From: Isochrysis galbana
Lineage: Eukaryota; Haptophyta; Isochrysidales; Isochrysidaceae
Assembly: GCA_018136815.1 (NCBI GenBank)
Contig: CM030936.1
Span: 4,292,474-4,356,473 of the forward strand
Length of the DNA stretch: 64,000 bases
Reading direction: 5' to 3'
The stretch's first letter is position 1. Every line of letters starts with the position of its first letter. Below the pieces are notes generated by a model. It ran no database searches, was not told the origin of the DNA, and saw only the letters and a program-made list of their open reading frames with translations. Positions 41,837 through 52,078 of this stretch are shown here, piece after piece. Both the position numbers and the translations under genes were made by a program.

Positions 41837-42538
41837 ATGGGCGAAAGGAATCCCCAAGATGTCGTGAATGGGCTGCTAGGAAAAAGGAAGCGTTCCGTGG
41901 AACCACTATTGTCTATGAGCATAGCAAATATGTCTGACGAGGCCTGGTTGGAGTTCAGTCATGTGCAAAATGACATGATGGATATGTGTATTTGTGTAGA
42001 GCTGCAACGTGACTCCAATTTCACCACAGAGCTCGAACGATACAAACAATGGAAATGTAGTGACGTGAGAGGAAGCATCGAGTTTGTGAAGGAAGAAGTG
42101 TTCAAAGCTGTCGCAGGCATGGTAATGAGTACCGGAAAAGGTATACTTGCACGCGGACATGATGTCCCAATCCAGCTGGCGTTCTCCTCAACTGTACATT
42201 CACCTACATCGAGCTTTTGGTTGGAACATGTGAGGACCAATGTGGAAAACACTCATCATGAAGATTTCCAGAACGCCGTCTGGGGTACCCTTCGGTGGAT
42301 GTTCGGTCGAAGCATCGAGTGGGAAGTCCCCAGAATAGATGTTTTTTTCCCTAACAGACAGGCGGGCACACATCGCGATCTTTGCGATAGAGCCCAACGA
42401 GACCGTCCTCGGAAAGCAGCCAAAGTGCTGCGGGTGGCTGGAGGAAAGTGCGCTTTTAGAATTGTTTTGTGTCCGCATAGCGTTTTCGTACATAACGTTA
42501 GTAAAGTAATCTTTCTCTGGAGCCAACAGGTTTCGTAA
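41837..42538 (+). CDS. Orphan ORF, 233 aa, between direct repeats
   Basis: ATG at 41837. The N-terminus has a basic nuclear-signal-like GKRKR, and the body contains a long soluble region with conserved-looking Trp and Cys residues. Base composition is more AT-rich than the surroundings. No family is recognised. A 29-bp sequence (CCGCATAGCG, then TTCGTACATAACGTTAG) occurs at 41720-41748 and 42473-42501 with two mismatches, the second copy falling within the 3' end of this frame. That arrangement suggests an inserted segment with a target duplication, in which case the last 20 or so codons are flanking DNA and not original protein. Confidence 0.4.
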   Translation: MGERNPQDVVNGLLGKRKRSVEPLLSMSIANMSDEAWLEFSHVQNDMMDMCICVELQRDSNFTTELERYKQWKCSDVRGSIEFVKEEVFKAVAGMVMSTGKGILARGHDVPIQLAFSSTVHSPTSSFWLEHVRTNVENTHHEDFQNAVWGTLRWMFGRSIEWEVPRIDVFFPNRQAGTHRDLCDRAQRDRPRKAAKVLRVAGGKCAFRIVLCPHSVFVHNVSKVIFLWSQQVS

Positions 42539-43860
42539 CCGCGCGCCCAATCGTGACCGCCACAGACGCGCACACTCAAAGCGCGCGCCCAAATGGACCA
42601 AAAGCGCGCACCGACCGCCCCGGGAGGGGGGACGCGGCGGGAGGGTCTTGGGCAAAGCGAGACACACTCGACCCCTGTCCGGCGCCAGCGCCAGCGGCAG
42701 ACCCTCCCCCCATCAGCATCACCGAGGGCCAAACCTGGAGAGCATATCGCCTGGGGGGGCTTTCTGATCCCCGCGATGGTACCTCGGTACGGCGCGCACC
42801 GACTGAAAGCCCCGCCCGAACAGATCTGCTTCCGTCTGATGCCCACTGCATTGTGCCCTGTCCTGAGTCTGGGGAGGGAGGGGGGGGGGAGGATGGCGCC
42901 GACTTCTCGAGCCCTCCCGCCAGAGGGGAAGGGAAGGGAGAGGGGGGGGGGGGGAGGAGAGGCGGGGGCAGAAAGAGGCGCGACGAGGCGGGCGAGAGCA
43001 GGAGGTGGGAGAAGGGGTGGGTAGCGGCAGACGGTACTGACCTGCCAGGTTCCTTGTTCCTTCTTGGGGAAGAAGATGTAGACAGGAGGAACGCAATGGA
43101 GGGCTCGTCTTGTTCTCGGGTGCTAGGAATGGGGTAATAGGGGACCAGAGATCATCTGGGATCAGCTGGCCCCCAGGGAGCCGGCTTGGGCCCCGTGTGG
43201 CGTGGCCCTTCCTCCCTCTTCGCCTGATTCCGCGGAGGTGATGCGAGCGCGCAAGATGGCGCGGCTCCGCGTCACATACGAGTCGAGCCATGCCGCCTTG
43301 GCTGAAGAAGAAGCGGAGGCGGAGATGCGAGCGCAGGCAGGTGCGAAGCCGCAGGCGGAAGACAGAGGAGGCGGCGGTGGCCAAACTGTGGGGCGCCAAG
43401 CAGCTGTAGTAGCCTATCCCCTATGTTTATGAGAGTGAGTGTGTGTGCCATTACTTGTTCCTAGACAATTAACAATCGCATTGACAAATGCAACTTTGGT
43501 AATGACAATGTAGCTGTTTATGGTCTCCGGCTGGGGTTTATGATCTCCGGCTGAGGCTCGTTGGCTCGTTGGACACCGTTGAAGGACGCTGAAGGACCTC
43601 CGCGCGGGGGGGGAAGGAGAGAGAACGCGGCGTCTCAACGCGCGCGGACGCGGAAGAGAGCCGCCGTCTCGGCGCGCGGAGGGGGGGGGAACGGCGGAGG
43701 GGAGGGGAACGACGGAGGGGGGGGGGAGGAAATCTGCGGAAGGGGGGGAAATCTGCGGAGGGGGGGGGGAATCTGCGGAGGGGGGGGGGAACTGCAGAGG
43801 GGGGGTGAAATGCAGAAGGGGGGGGAAGGGAATGCAGAGGGGCCCAGTTCTGTTACCTGC
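42539..43860. other. Gene-free GC-rich stretch
   Basis: Long G-runs at 42880-42960 and 43600-43830. An open frame near 43203-43432 has an Ala/Glu-rich helical look (HAALAEEEAEAEMRAQ) but no domain, and I do not call it. Confidence 0.35.
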
Positions 43861-43864
43861 ATTT

Positions 43865-44075
43865 CTTGCCTTAAACGCGTGAACAATGACCGTAACGGTA
43901 AAAATAAAACTCAAATCCTCGAATTTCGAGACGAAAATCGGCGAACCAGGACTTGAGCCGAGAGAGAATCCGAATCTGCACGCCTTGCGCGACCACGGCG
44001 AACATAGAAGACGGTATATAGCGAGGAAGGAGGAAGGCTCGTACTCGTGCCGAAATATTCATGCCAAAAGGCCTG
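43865..44075 (-). mobile_element. tRNA-Arg-derived SINE, copy 1
   Basis: On the minus strand, GCCGTGGTCGCGCA, AAGGCG and GATTCGGATTC line up with the A-box and anticodon arm of a tRNA-Arg. GGCTCAAGTCC matches a pol III B box. An unrelated tail of about 80 bp follows (CTCGAAATTCGAGG, TTTTATTTTTACCGTTACGG). The same body and tail occur at 62140-62345 with mutations. Confidence 0.65.
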
Positions 44076-44099
44076 AATACAACATAACCTCCTTGCCCC

Positions 44100-44256
44100 T
44101 TGGTCAGACCGCCCTATGGTGGATGGTTCTCGCCCCCAAGAGGGGAGTCGAGAGAGTGGGGGGAGGGGGGGGGGGGGGGCGAGGCCCCCCTCCATGGCGA
44201 CCAATCACAAGATTAGTCGCAACTTTTGACGTTAAAATAGTGTTTGACCGCCCTAC
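44100..44256 (+). repeat. Composite GC-rich repeat ending TTTGACCGCCCTAC
   Basis: 44120-44210 is a distant relative of 14030-14150 (GGTGGATGGTTC, long G-run, CCATGGCGACCAA). It runs directly into GACGTTAAAATAGTG and TTTGACCGCCCTAC, the end shared with 1162 and 18436. Confidence 0.4.
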
Positions 44257-45882
44257 GTAGGGCGTTGACTTTCTCCTGGAGGTGACGTCGTGAGTCGTGA
44301 GGTTGTGCCAATGCGCCTGTGAGAGCCACGAGGCGGCTTTGCTCTCAACTTGAACTTGAATTCCCACACTAGCACACCCTCAACATCCACCTTAGGGTAC
44401 CTGCCACTGACCACCCAGCGCATCGCGCGCGGGGGAGCTCTGCAGCTAGAAGTGACACCCTCTTCATGTTCATGGGGGGACTTGTTGGTCTTGCCTCAAA
44501 AGAAGAATCGAACCCGAGGTCGCAGCCTCTGGCCATGACTTCATGTGCCCAAAGAGGACGCCCTAAGCAAGGAATTTGAGGATCGGGGGCTGCTCTCTTC
44601 TTCTCGCGAGGAGGGGATATACATCCACTCATCATCATCATCTCCTCTCCGTCGATTCCTCTCTACTTTTATTTCTTGGGAAGAGGTTTCTTCTTTGACG
44701 AACAACCCCACCCACCCTTCGGCGAGAGCTCTTGCTCTGGGTGTGTGAGAGCCGTGTACTCTGAGTCAAAGAATACATGATCAGAGAGACACACGCCTGT
44801 TTCGTAAGGCACTCGAGAGGTCAACGAGGAAATCCGTGAATAAGTGAAGGAGGGGCAGAGGAGAGGAAGGAAGGGAACGAGCGGAGAGAGAGAGAGGGCG
44901 CGCGCGCGGCGGAAGAAAAAAGAAGAAGAGACGCCGCCGCCGCGATGAGAGAGACTCTACTCTATTCGATCTGAGTCGCTTCCTTTCTCTCATCTCTCGA
45001 TGGAAACCTCCCACGAGAAGAGATCCTCCCCCCCCCCCCCGCGCGCGCTGAACCGCCTGAGAACGAGTGTACGTCCACGCTCTCTCCTCCCCTTATATAT
45101 CTTTCTGTCCTCCAGATCATCTATCTCTACTTTGACTCAGAACACGGCTCTCACACACCCAGAGCAAGAGCTCTCTCGCCGAAGAGGAAGACGCAGAGAA
45201 CTGACAACTTATAGTCGTTCGCGCCGGAGTTCTGTTGCCTGTTATTCTGAGTCCTCTCTCACTCTCTCTCTCTCTCTCACTCTCTCTCTCTCTTGATCTT
45301 GATCTTGCTCTGGGGGGGGGAGAGAGAACCAAGCAAGCGCCACACGAGAGCTACTCTCAGGAGAGGAGGAGGAGGAGGAGAGAAGGGGAGCAGCCACACA
45401 ACGAGAAGAGAGAAAAGAAACGAGCGTGATGAGCGAGAAGGAGAAGGACAAGGAGGAGGAGGAAAGGCGAGACTACGAGGGGGGAAAGGAACACTCTCCT
45501 TGTGGACGAATCCCTCTCTCTGTCCTCTCTCTCTCTCTCTCTCTTCTCTCTCCCCCCCTTTCTCTCTCTCTCTCCCTCCCCCTCTCCCTCCCTCTCTCGC
45601 TCTCTCTCGCGCTCCCCCCCCCCCCCCCCCCCTCCTTTCCCTCCTCGTCTCCTCCCTCTTCTCTCTCTGCCCTCTGCCTCTTCACTACCCCTCCGGAGGC
45701 GACAGGGGGCGGCCGCCTCTTTCTCGCCGCTGAAAGCCTTCGAGTCGTTCGTACGTTCATTCGTCCCCTCTGCCTCCTCTCGCCGCTCACTCCCTTCACT
45801 CCGACTCTCCCTCCCTCCCTCCCTCCCCCTTCCCTTCTCGGCCTCCCTCTCCCCCCTCCTCCGTTCCCTCCTGCCCCATCAA
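44257..45882. other. Gene-free stretch with inverted repeat and pyrimidine tracts
   Basis: Contains the inverted repeat 44717-45184 and long CT-rich tracts at 45245-45300 and 45500-45880. The latter run up to the start codon at 45883 and form the presumed 5' untranslated region. Long open frames in these tracts are compositional. Confidence 0.45.
44717..45184. repeat. Inverted repeat, about 60-bp arms, 468 bp overall
   Basis: Arms 44717-44780 and 45121-45184 share CTTCGGCGAGAG, AGCTCTTGCTCTGGGTGTGT and GAGAGCCGTGT in inverse orientation, with weaker similarity towards the centre. No target duplication was found. Confidence 0.6.
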
Positions 45883-46785
45883 ATGTCGTCCATGCCGTCA
45901 TTGCCTCCTCCTTCTGCGCCTCCTCTCTCTCCTGTTGGCCTCGGCACTCCTTGGATTGCCGGTGTCGTCGCGCTCGAGCTCCTCCTCATCTACTCCGCCT
46001 CCATCGCTCTCTGGCTCATCAAGCGTCGTAAGGGGTACCTCTCTCACACCACCACGGAGCAACTGGTGCAGCCCAATTTCTGTGGAGCATCGTGCTCAAA
46101 TGGGCGCGTTGGACGCGTCGCCCTTGCCCTATGGAGGCTAGCCAACCTCCTCGTCTTCTCAGCGTATGCTCTCGCAGACTGGGCGGGCTGCGAATTCTTC
46201 CGAACTTGGCAAAACTGTGAGCTCCAAGCGAACAACGAGTTCCCTAGGGCGTTCACTTACTGGAACTATCGGCTGCAGCCATTTTATTGGGCGTTCGTAC
46301 TGCTCGCCACCATCCTTGGCTCGTGCTCTAGCTGCAGTTCAGTACCAAAATTGAGCTCCTCTATCAACGCCACTGCCCACGGCCTGCTTGAGGTTTGCGT
46401 GACATCGGCCTGGCTTGTGACCCTCGTCGTCTTCACGCTACTCTCGCCGGGCCACCCGTCCATTTTCTACGATCGTTACCACTTCATCAACACAGTGTGC
46501 CTTACTATTGAGTTTGCCATCTCCCGGCTGGACGTTCGCTTTGGGCACTTCATTCTTATGCTGTCTTGGATGCTGTTGTACGTCGTCTTCTCATGGATCT
46601 GCCGGGCAACGTATTGGAACAGTTTTCAATATTTCTTCATGGAATTGGATGATCCGATTGCTCTTATGTGGTACCCGGTCGTTGCATTGATGAACTTCGT
46701 CGTTTACAGTATCTTTGCGGGGATCTCCTTCGTTGTTCGGCGCTCGTGCATGACTCCCCAGGCGAGCTCCGATGACAAAGTCTAG
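45883..46785 (+). CDS. Seven-helix membrane protein, rolling-stone/AIG1-like
   Basis: Single exon of 300 aa plus TAG. The ATG at 45883 is used because everything upstream is CT-tract sequence. Predicted membrane helices are at about 24-46, 78-98, 132-148, 168-188, 200-216, 221-240 and 262-285, with a short basic cytoplasmic tail. The C-terminal half carries FINTVCLTIEFAISRLDVRF, H222 and a WICRATYW/DDPIALMWYP pattern. This resembles the rolling stone and FAR-17a/AIG1 group (HGxN, H-x(n)-W, pro-rich loop), whose animal AIG1 members hydrolyse fatty-acid esters. The similarity is by pattern only, so the enzyme function is not assured. Confidence 0.7.
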   Translation: MSSMPSLPPPSAPPLSPVGLGTPWIAGVVALELLLIYSASIALWLIKRRKGYLSHTTTEQLVQPNFCGASCSNGRVGRVALALWRLANLLVFSAYALADWAGCEFFRTWQNCELQANNEFPRAFTYWNYRLQPFYWAFVLLATILGSCSSCSSVPKLSSSINATAHGLLEVCVTSAWLVTLVVFTLLSPGHPSIFYDRYHFINTVCLTIEFAISRLDVRFGHFILMLSWMLLYVVFSWICRATYWNSFQYFFMELDDPIALMWYPVVALMNFVVYSIFAGISFVVRRSCMTPQASSDDKV

Positions 46786-47094
46786 TTCTGCGGATCTGGG
46801 CGCACCGCAAAGAAAAAAAATACGTTCTCGAGAATTGTGCGACCCGTGCGTACGCATTGAGCAAAGCGCATCCCTCAAAAAATCTGCTTAAGAATCCCGC
46901 TACTTGTGCGGCGCGAGGCAGTGTGCTTGTGCTGGGTGGGTGGGTGGCGAGGGGCTAGAAGTCACAGGCTAGAAAGGGGACGGCTGAAGTCCCGCGCCCC
47001 CGACCAGAGGAGGGGGGGGGGCGCTTGAGCGCTCGGGCTTCCCCCCAATGGGCACCGTCGGCCCCGCGAGGGGCCGGCGTCCGATATGGTTTTT
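46786..47094. other. Spacer between membrane-protein gene and LINE
   Basis: 46897-46937 resembles 33650-33690. The rest is GC-rich with a G-run near 47009. No gene is seen. Confidence 0.4.
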
Positions 47095-47358
47095 TCGATG
47101 TAAGGGCAACTAAGTTTATACTTGGTTCGCCCATGGGGGGGCACGAGCCCCCCCCTCTCTCCACTCCTCCCCTGCCGTGGGGGAGGAACCACCCATCCTC
47201 CTGGCATGCCTGATGGCTTGCCAGGAGGCCACTGCCCTGCTGACCCACTCTCTCCCTGACAGGCTCGCCTGATTCGCGCGTCCTGGCCCCTCGTGGCCAG
47301 CCCATCGCTCCAACCCCCCCTCCCCCCCCAAACTATTGTTATACTAGTAGTTTTAGCG

Positions 47359-49008
47359 ATGGAGCGCGCGCCGACCGCTCCCACTCCCCAGCCCTCCGCC
47401 GCCACGACGCCCCAACGGGGCCGCCCCAAGCCGCCGGAGCCGAAGCGCTCGCAGGCCTCCGCACCGCCCGACCACGACGTCGAGATGGCGCCGCCTCCCT
47501 CGCCTCCCAGGCAGCCACAGAAGCAGGGAACAGGCAGGGCCCTGTTCCCTGCAGACCAGCAGACTCTGAGCCAGGCTCAGCCCACCAGTGCCGTGGCTCA
47601 GCCACCCACTCAAGGACTCCCCATGGGGTGTGGCAGCTCTGCTGCCACCCCCATGGAGGCAACTCCTACCACCTGTGCACCCCTCGGGGGCGGGCACATG
47701 ACACAACAAACAATCCTTGGAGCTTTTGCTCCCTCCAACCAACAACCACATCAGCCGCCCAAGTCATACGCGCAAGCCGCACATGGACACAAGGGGAAGG
47801 AACCACACAAGCAAGCCCAGCAACCACCAGCCCAACAGCATCAGCCACAGTCGCGCAAGCGGGCCGACCCTCAATCGGATCCAAAGCCGACCCCAAACAG
47901 CACTACCCCATTCGCTTCCCCCCCTCCAGAGGAGGAAGAAGAGCCTGAAGACACCCCCTTTTTCATTCAGCTAGCTCAGCTAGCCGAGGACAAAAAGGAC
48001 ATTAAGAGTGAGGATGTAGCTACATTCATGAAATTCCTACTCTCTAGGCTGGAAGGCCTAGATGCCACGCCAGACGGTATGGATAAGGGCCGAAAGGGCC
48101 CTTGGATTTTCTACGTCGACGACGATGCACACAACCAATTCAAGGCGGCCTACGGCGACAAAATTCAAACGGTGCTCTCGGGAGTCCAGCACGAATTTGG
48201 AGTCACCTACGGCGAGCTAGCCGATTCAGCGCCACGCAAGTCTAGCGCGGTCCGGTCCTCCCTCAAGGAGGTCGCCACGTACATCGTTTTCCGCATCTTC
48301 GACCCGGTTAAGGCGTACAAAACCAAGACTCGACACTTGGCTAGCGCACTGGAGCGTGAAGGCTTCCATGTCCTTAGGGGCAACCAACAACGAGTCAAAA
48401 CTACGATCGAAGGAATCACGAAAGTCGAGGCGGGTAAGCGCCCGATCTGGCACTTCTACGTATACACGGACACGACGGCCCTAGGCCATCGATTCCCGAG
48501 GACCTTTCACGTGACCCTCGATGATGGGGAAAACTTCAATTTGGACTACGCGGTCCGCTCTTCGGTGGAATGCGTGACACCGGAAGGCGACATTGCCATT
48601 CACGGCGCCCTAGGGGGCTGTAAAGGATACGATAAGCCGTGGGCTATATCGTATCTGCGCAAGAATCAAGTTAGTTTTCGCCAATGCACGTGCGAGCAAG
48701 ACAAAGCGAAAGCGGAGCAACGCAAACGCCAACGCGAAGTGAGCAACGCCATGGACTACAGGGCCCTTATGGGCCTTGGAGCGGCGGCACCGTGCCGCCG
48801 ATTCATGGCGGGCGAATGCAAGAACAATCGCATGAAAGGGCGGCAAATCGTCCAATGCTCTTCCAGCCACGACATCCCCGGATGTTGGGCAAAGGACCCC
48901 GCAACGGGCAAGCAACATTGTATGGTAAAATGCAATCTTAAACCTAATAAGGCTTATCCAGGATACTGCGTTAACGGAGCTAGTTGCCTGTACCGTCATG
49001 GTGAATAA
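47359..49008 (+). CDS. LINE ORF1 protein with CCCH zinc fingers
   Basis: 549 aa from the ATG at 47359, starting MERAPTAPTP. The N-terminal 200 residues are Pro/Gln-rich and disordered. A folded middle domain follows (about 205-450), with WIFYVDDDAH and RPIWHFYVYTD blocks and ending PWAISYLR. The C-terminus has two zinc-finger-like sites: CRRFMAGEC-x12-C-x3-H and C-x11-CVNGASCLYRH, both CCCH in type. Many LINE ORF1 proteins use CCHC knuckles for RNA binding, so CCCH fingers are unusual. The frame is intact although ORF2 is broken. The presumed role is binding LINE RNA into the retrotransposition particle. Confidence 0.85.
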   Translation: MERAPTAPTPQPSAATTPQRGRPKPPEPKRSQASAPPDHDVEMAPPPSPPRQPQKQGTGRALFPADQQTLSQAQPTSAVAQPPTQGLPMGCGSSAATPMEATPTTCAPLGGGHMTQQTILGAFAPSNQQPHQPPKSYAQAAHGHKGKEPHKQAQQPPAQQHQPQSRKRADPQSDPKPTPNSTTPFASPPPEEEEEPEDTPFFIQLAQLAEDKKDIKSEDVATFMKFLLSRLEGLDATPDGMDKGRKGPWIFYVDDDAHNQFKAAYGDKIQTVLSGVQHEFGVTYGELADSAPRKSSAVRSSLKEVATYIVFRIFDPVKAYKTKTRHLASALEREGFHVLRGNQQRVKTTIEGITKVEAGKRPIWHFYVYTDTTALGHRFPRTFHVTLDDGENFNLDYAVRSSVECVTPEGDIAIHGALGGCKGYDKPWAISYLRKNQVSFRQCTCEQDKAKAEQRKRQREVSNAMDYRALMGLGAAAPCRRFMAGECKNNRMKGRQIVQCSSSHDIPGCWAKDPATGKQHCMVKCNLKPNKAYPGYCVNGASCLYRHGE

Positions 49009-51408
49009 TAATGATCTAAGGATTGCAACATACAATTTGAATGGAGCAAAACATAAATTAGCATCTACTCTAGCGCAAGCGAGATTAGGAGGAGTCCACA
49101 TCTTGTATGCGCAAGAATTGCATCATTACACCGATGGATGGCACTTGAAGGTGCGAAATTTGGCCCGGTCCCTGGGGTGGGACTGGTTTCAATCTCCCGC
49201 AACTAGGGGCGACCCGGGAAGCGGAGTGGCGGTAGCCATTAGAAGAGACAGAAGCGACGTAGTAGTAGAATCTTGGTCGGTAGTTATCCCGGGGAGGCTG
49301 GTAGTAGTAAAGGCAAAAATCGGACATGAAACGATATCTTTCTCCTCTGTGTATCTAAGTGCTCAACCCAATAAACGTAAAGAAGACATCAAAATGCTAC
49401 ACGAGACGTCGGAAATACCTCCTCACACTATAATAGCAGGCGATTTTAACTGCGTAGAAAGCGTAAGTAGAGATACCCGGTCCATCGCGGGGGCGACCCC
49501 TTACGCAAATTCGGGGGGCAGAGCCCTCACGAGGGCGCTCGCCTCGCATGGGCTCACGGATGTCCAGCTACTAGTTAATCCGGGTCTTAAGGACCAATAC
49601 ACGAGGTGCGGGCATCAGACCCACACGAGGATAGACCGCGTATACGCCGCGGAATACTACTCCACATGGAGATGGCACAAGGCATACATAGATCTAAGGC
49701 TTTTCACGGGCCTAGCGGCGTCGGACCACCACCCGGTGGTAGCGACTTTTGCTATTGCCCCCCCACGACGGGCAACGGAGATAGAAGCCAAGATACCTTT
49801 GGAGGTATTGGACGACCCGGAGACGCGAGAGATGATCAGCCTCCTCTGGAGGAGACTATACCCGGTCCCTCCGGGAGAGGACGCCGGGGACAAGTTATCT
49901 ACTTGGACGGAATCCAAAAGAAAAGTATCGTCGATCCTCCTCGCTAAGGCGGTCGACCTTCGCAGACGACAAAAGTACGCGCAAGCGGAAATCGACGCGG
50001 TAGCTGACGCTAGGAAAGCCCAGATGGCGGCGATCCCCGGAACGGCCAGTCCGGACACCTTAGCGGAACTCAATCGCAAAGTAGTCGACAAGAGACGTAC
50101 CTTCTCACCGGCCCCGTCACTAGCGGAAAAAATCATAAGGGCGGAAGAGCTTGTTACAAAGCAATTTTTTAAGAGATTCGAGATTCACACCTAGACACGC
50201 TAACGGCGACATCCCGGCGATGTACGCCGGAGTGAGATGGGAAGACCCGCAGCCGGCCCTAGAGGAGGACAAGGTAGCAACTGAGGACTCCGCGATTTTG
50301 GCTTCGTTGCGGAGCTACTACGTATGGCTTTTCAGCGAAAAGATCTCTCAAGGCGCGGAGCCCCTCCTTCATGCGCTAAGGCAGCGTCAGATACCGACGA
50401 GTCATAGATCCTTTTTGGACAAACCTATCGGATACTCGGAGATCATAAGGGCTATACGACAAATGGCGAAAGGTAAATCCACGGGACCGGACGGCATACC
50501 CATGGAGTTCTACCAAAGCTTCGAAAAGCTAGTGGCCCCGCGACTGATGGACATGTTTCACGAAGCCTACCGGACGGGGGCATTACCGGAGGATACGTGC
50601 TCGGGTGATATAGCTTTGCTCTATAAAAAAGGAGATGCCAGGGACCCGAGGAACTATAGACCAATTACGTTGCTCCAAACGGATTACAAAATCCTCGCCA
50701 GGGTCCTAGCTAACAGACTCAAAAAAACGATACATACGATCATCTCCAAGGAGCAAGTGGGTTTCGTGCCTAGGAGGATGATAGGCGAAGCCACCCATCT
50801 TTTAAAGCTAGTGCAAGCGTATCTAGATGACACAGACGAAGAGGGCCTAGCCCTGGCGATAGACTGGGAGAAAGCTTTCGATAGAGTCAGTTGGGATTAT
50901 TATCATAAAGCGATACAAGCGCTAGGCTTCGGCCCTGGTTACTCTAGATGGCTAGCGCTTTTAACTAACATGGATTCACTTCCGATCAGGTGGATCAAGG
51001 CTAATGGAAGACGTAGCAATCCCTTCACGATACATTGCGGCATGCCCCAAGGGTGCCCGCTATCGCCCCTAGCTTTTCTCCTAGCTAGTGGCCGAAGGCC
51101 TGACGCGCTTAGTCAACGCCGACCCTGAGATGAAGGGAATCACGATAGGACCTAGAGAGTTAAGGCTTTCGCAGTTCGCGGACGACACGCAAATTTTAGC
51201 GAACTCCTTCGAGTCATTGGAGAGGGCGATGCACATTTTAGAAAGCTACGGAGCCGCCACCGGGGCTAGGGTGAACAAAGGCAAGAGCATACTAATACGA
51301 ATGGGATCACTTACGGGGGCGCGGGTCCCAGAGACGCTAGCGTATCTTAAAACACTCGGCGAGGGCGAATATGCTACCATACTAGGAGTCCCATTCTGGG
51401 AAGGCTAA
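48998..51408 (+). pseudogene. LINE ORF2 (endonuclease-reverse transcriptase), frameshifted
   Basis: Starts ATG 48998, overlapping the ORF1 stop. The endonuclease domain has RIATYNLNG, QELH, AGDFN and ASDHHPVV. The frame breaks near the T6 run at 50166-50171; the next frame carries RT blocks KGKSTGPDGIP, LYKKGDARDPRNYRPI, QVGFVPRRM, AIDWEKAFDRV and GMPQGCPLSPLAF. A second shift lies at about 51080-51090, after which SQFADDTQIL (catalytic FADD) continues to the stop at 51406-51408. The thumb and any C-terminal zinc knuckle are absent. With two shifts and a missing 3' end it cannot make active protein. Confidence 0.85.
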
Positions 51409-51429
51409 ATCACTGATTTCGAAGGTGAT

Positions 51430-52078
51430 GTTGATATAGAAATTTGTGCGAACCGGCCTAGAAATAGCGGATACACACAAAGATGACTTCTTTATTGTTT
51501 GAAATTGGACCGGGGGGGGTACAGAAGGGGGGGGTCCTGAATTTTTTATATCCTATTCACGGGGCATTTGTAAAAAAAACAACCAAACCTGAGGTTGCAG
51601 CCTCTCACCTAGTGAGAGGATGCAACTTGAGGTTCCCTTTTTTAGCCCCCTGCATCTGCATTGCCTTTTTCTACACCTTATACAATTTACCCCCCCCCAA
51701 ATATGTCCCTATATTCAAACACCTATGGGTCCAATTGTTGCAGACGGGTCGCTGCTTGTCACGGGACGAGGGATATGAAGGAAAAACCAGCGGCGTCGAA
51801 TGGGAGCTCTTTGAAGACGTCGTGGAACGCATGCGCAAGGTGGCAAGTGCAAACGACTATGTGTTTGAGCTCCTTGACTTCATCAAGACGAATGTGCTAC
51901 CAATCGAAGGGGATAGCATCAAGGCCAAAATTGCCAATGCACCTTCTCACGTGGTCAATCAGTTTCACTGTTTACGGCACATGATGATCTTAGCTTGAAC
52001 GCTCTGCTAACCAAATGCGCTTGTCGATAGTATGCGTATCAATTATTGAATCACGTAAGCTAAAACATTATGGATCCG
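51430..52078. other. AT-rich island, left part: duplicated hydroxylase upstream sequence and inverted arm
   Basis: 51455-51512 (CCTAGAAATAGCG, AAGATGACTTCTTTATT, GAAATT) is a direct repeat of 52716-52790, the start region of the hydroxylase gene. 51610-51775 is the left arm of an inverted repeat whose right arm is 52793-52957. An open frame ending at 51996-51998 includes a soluble-looking segment from 51778 (WELFEDVVERMRK, FELLDFIKTNVLP) that I cannot assign. Confidence 0.5.

Larger units (their letters stand above)
47095..51408 (+). mobile_element. Non-LTR retrotransposon (LINE), APE-endonuclease type
   Basis: ORF1 (47359-49008) overlaps ORF2 by 11 nt. ORF2 carries an apurinic-type endonuclease then reverse transcriptase, but it has two frameshifts and stops just after the RT palm. 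There is no 3' tail and no poly-A. The 5' untranslated segment 47095-47210 is repeated at 14030-14150. It resembles the L1/Tx1-type organisation. The element is defective. Confidence 0.85.

Noticed and set aside
42553-43137. 194-codon Gly/Pro/Arg-rich frame
   Set aside because: No domain, long G-runs and several alternative frames open over the same DNA.
45293-45882. Open frames extending the membrane-protein gene upstream of 45883
   Set aside because: They are translated (CT)n tracts; the protein-like sequence begins at the ATG at 45883.
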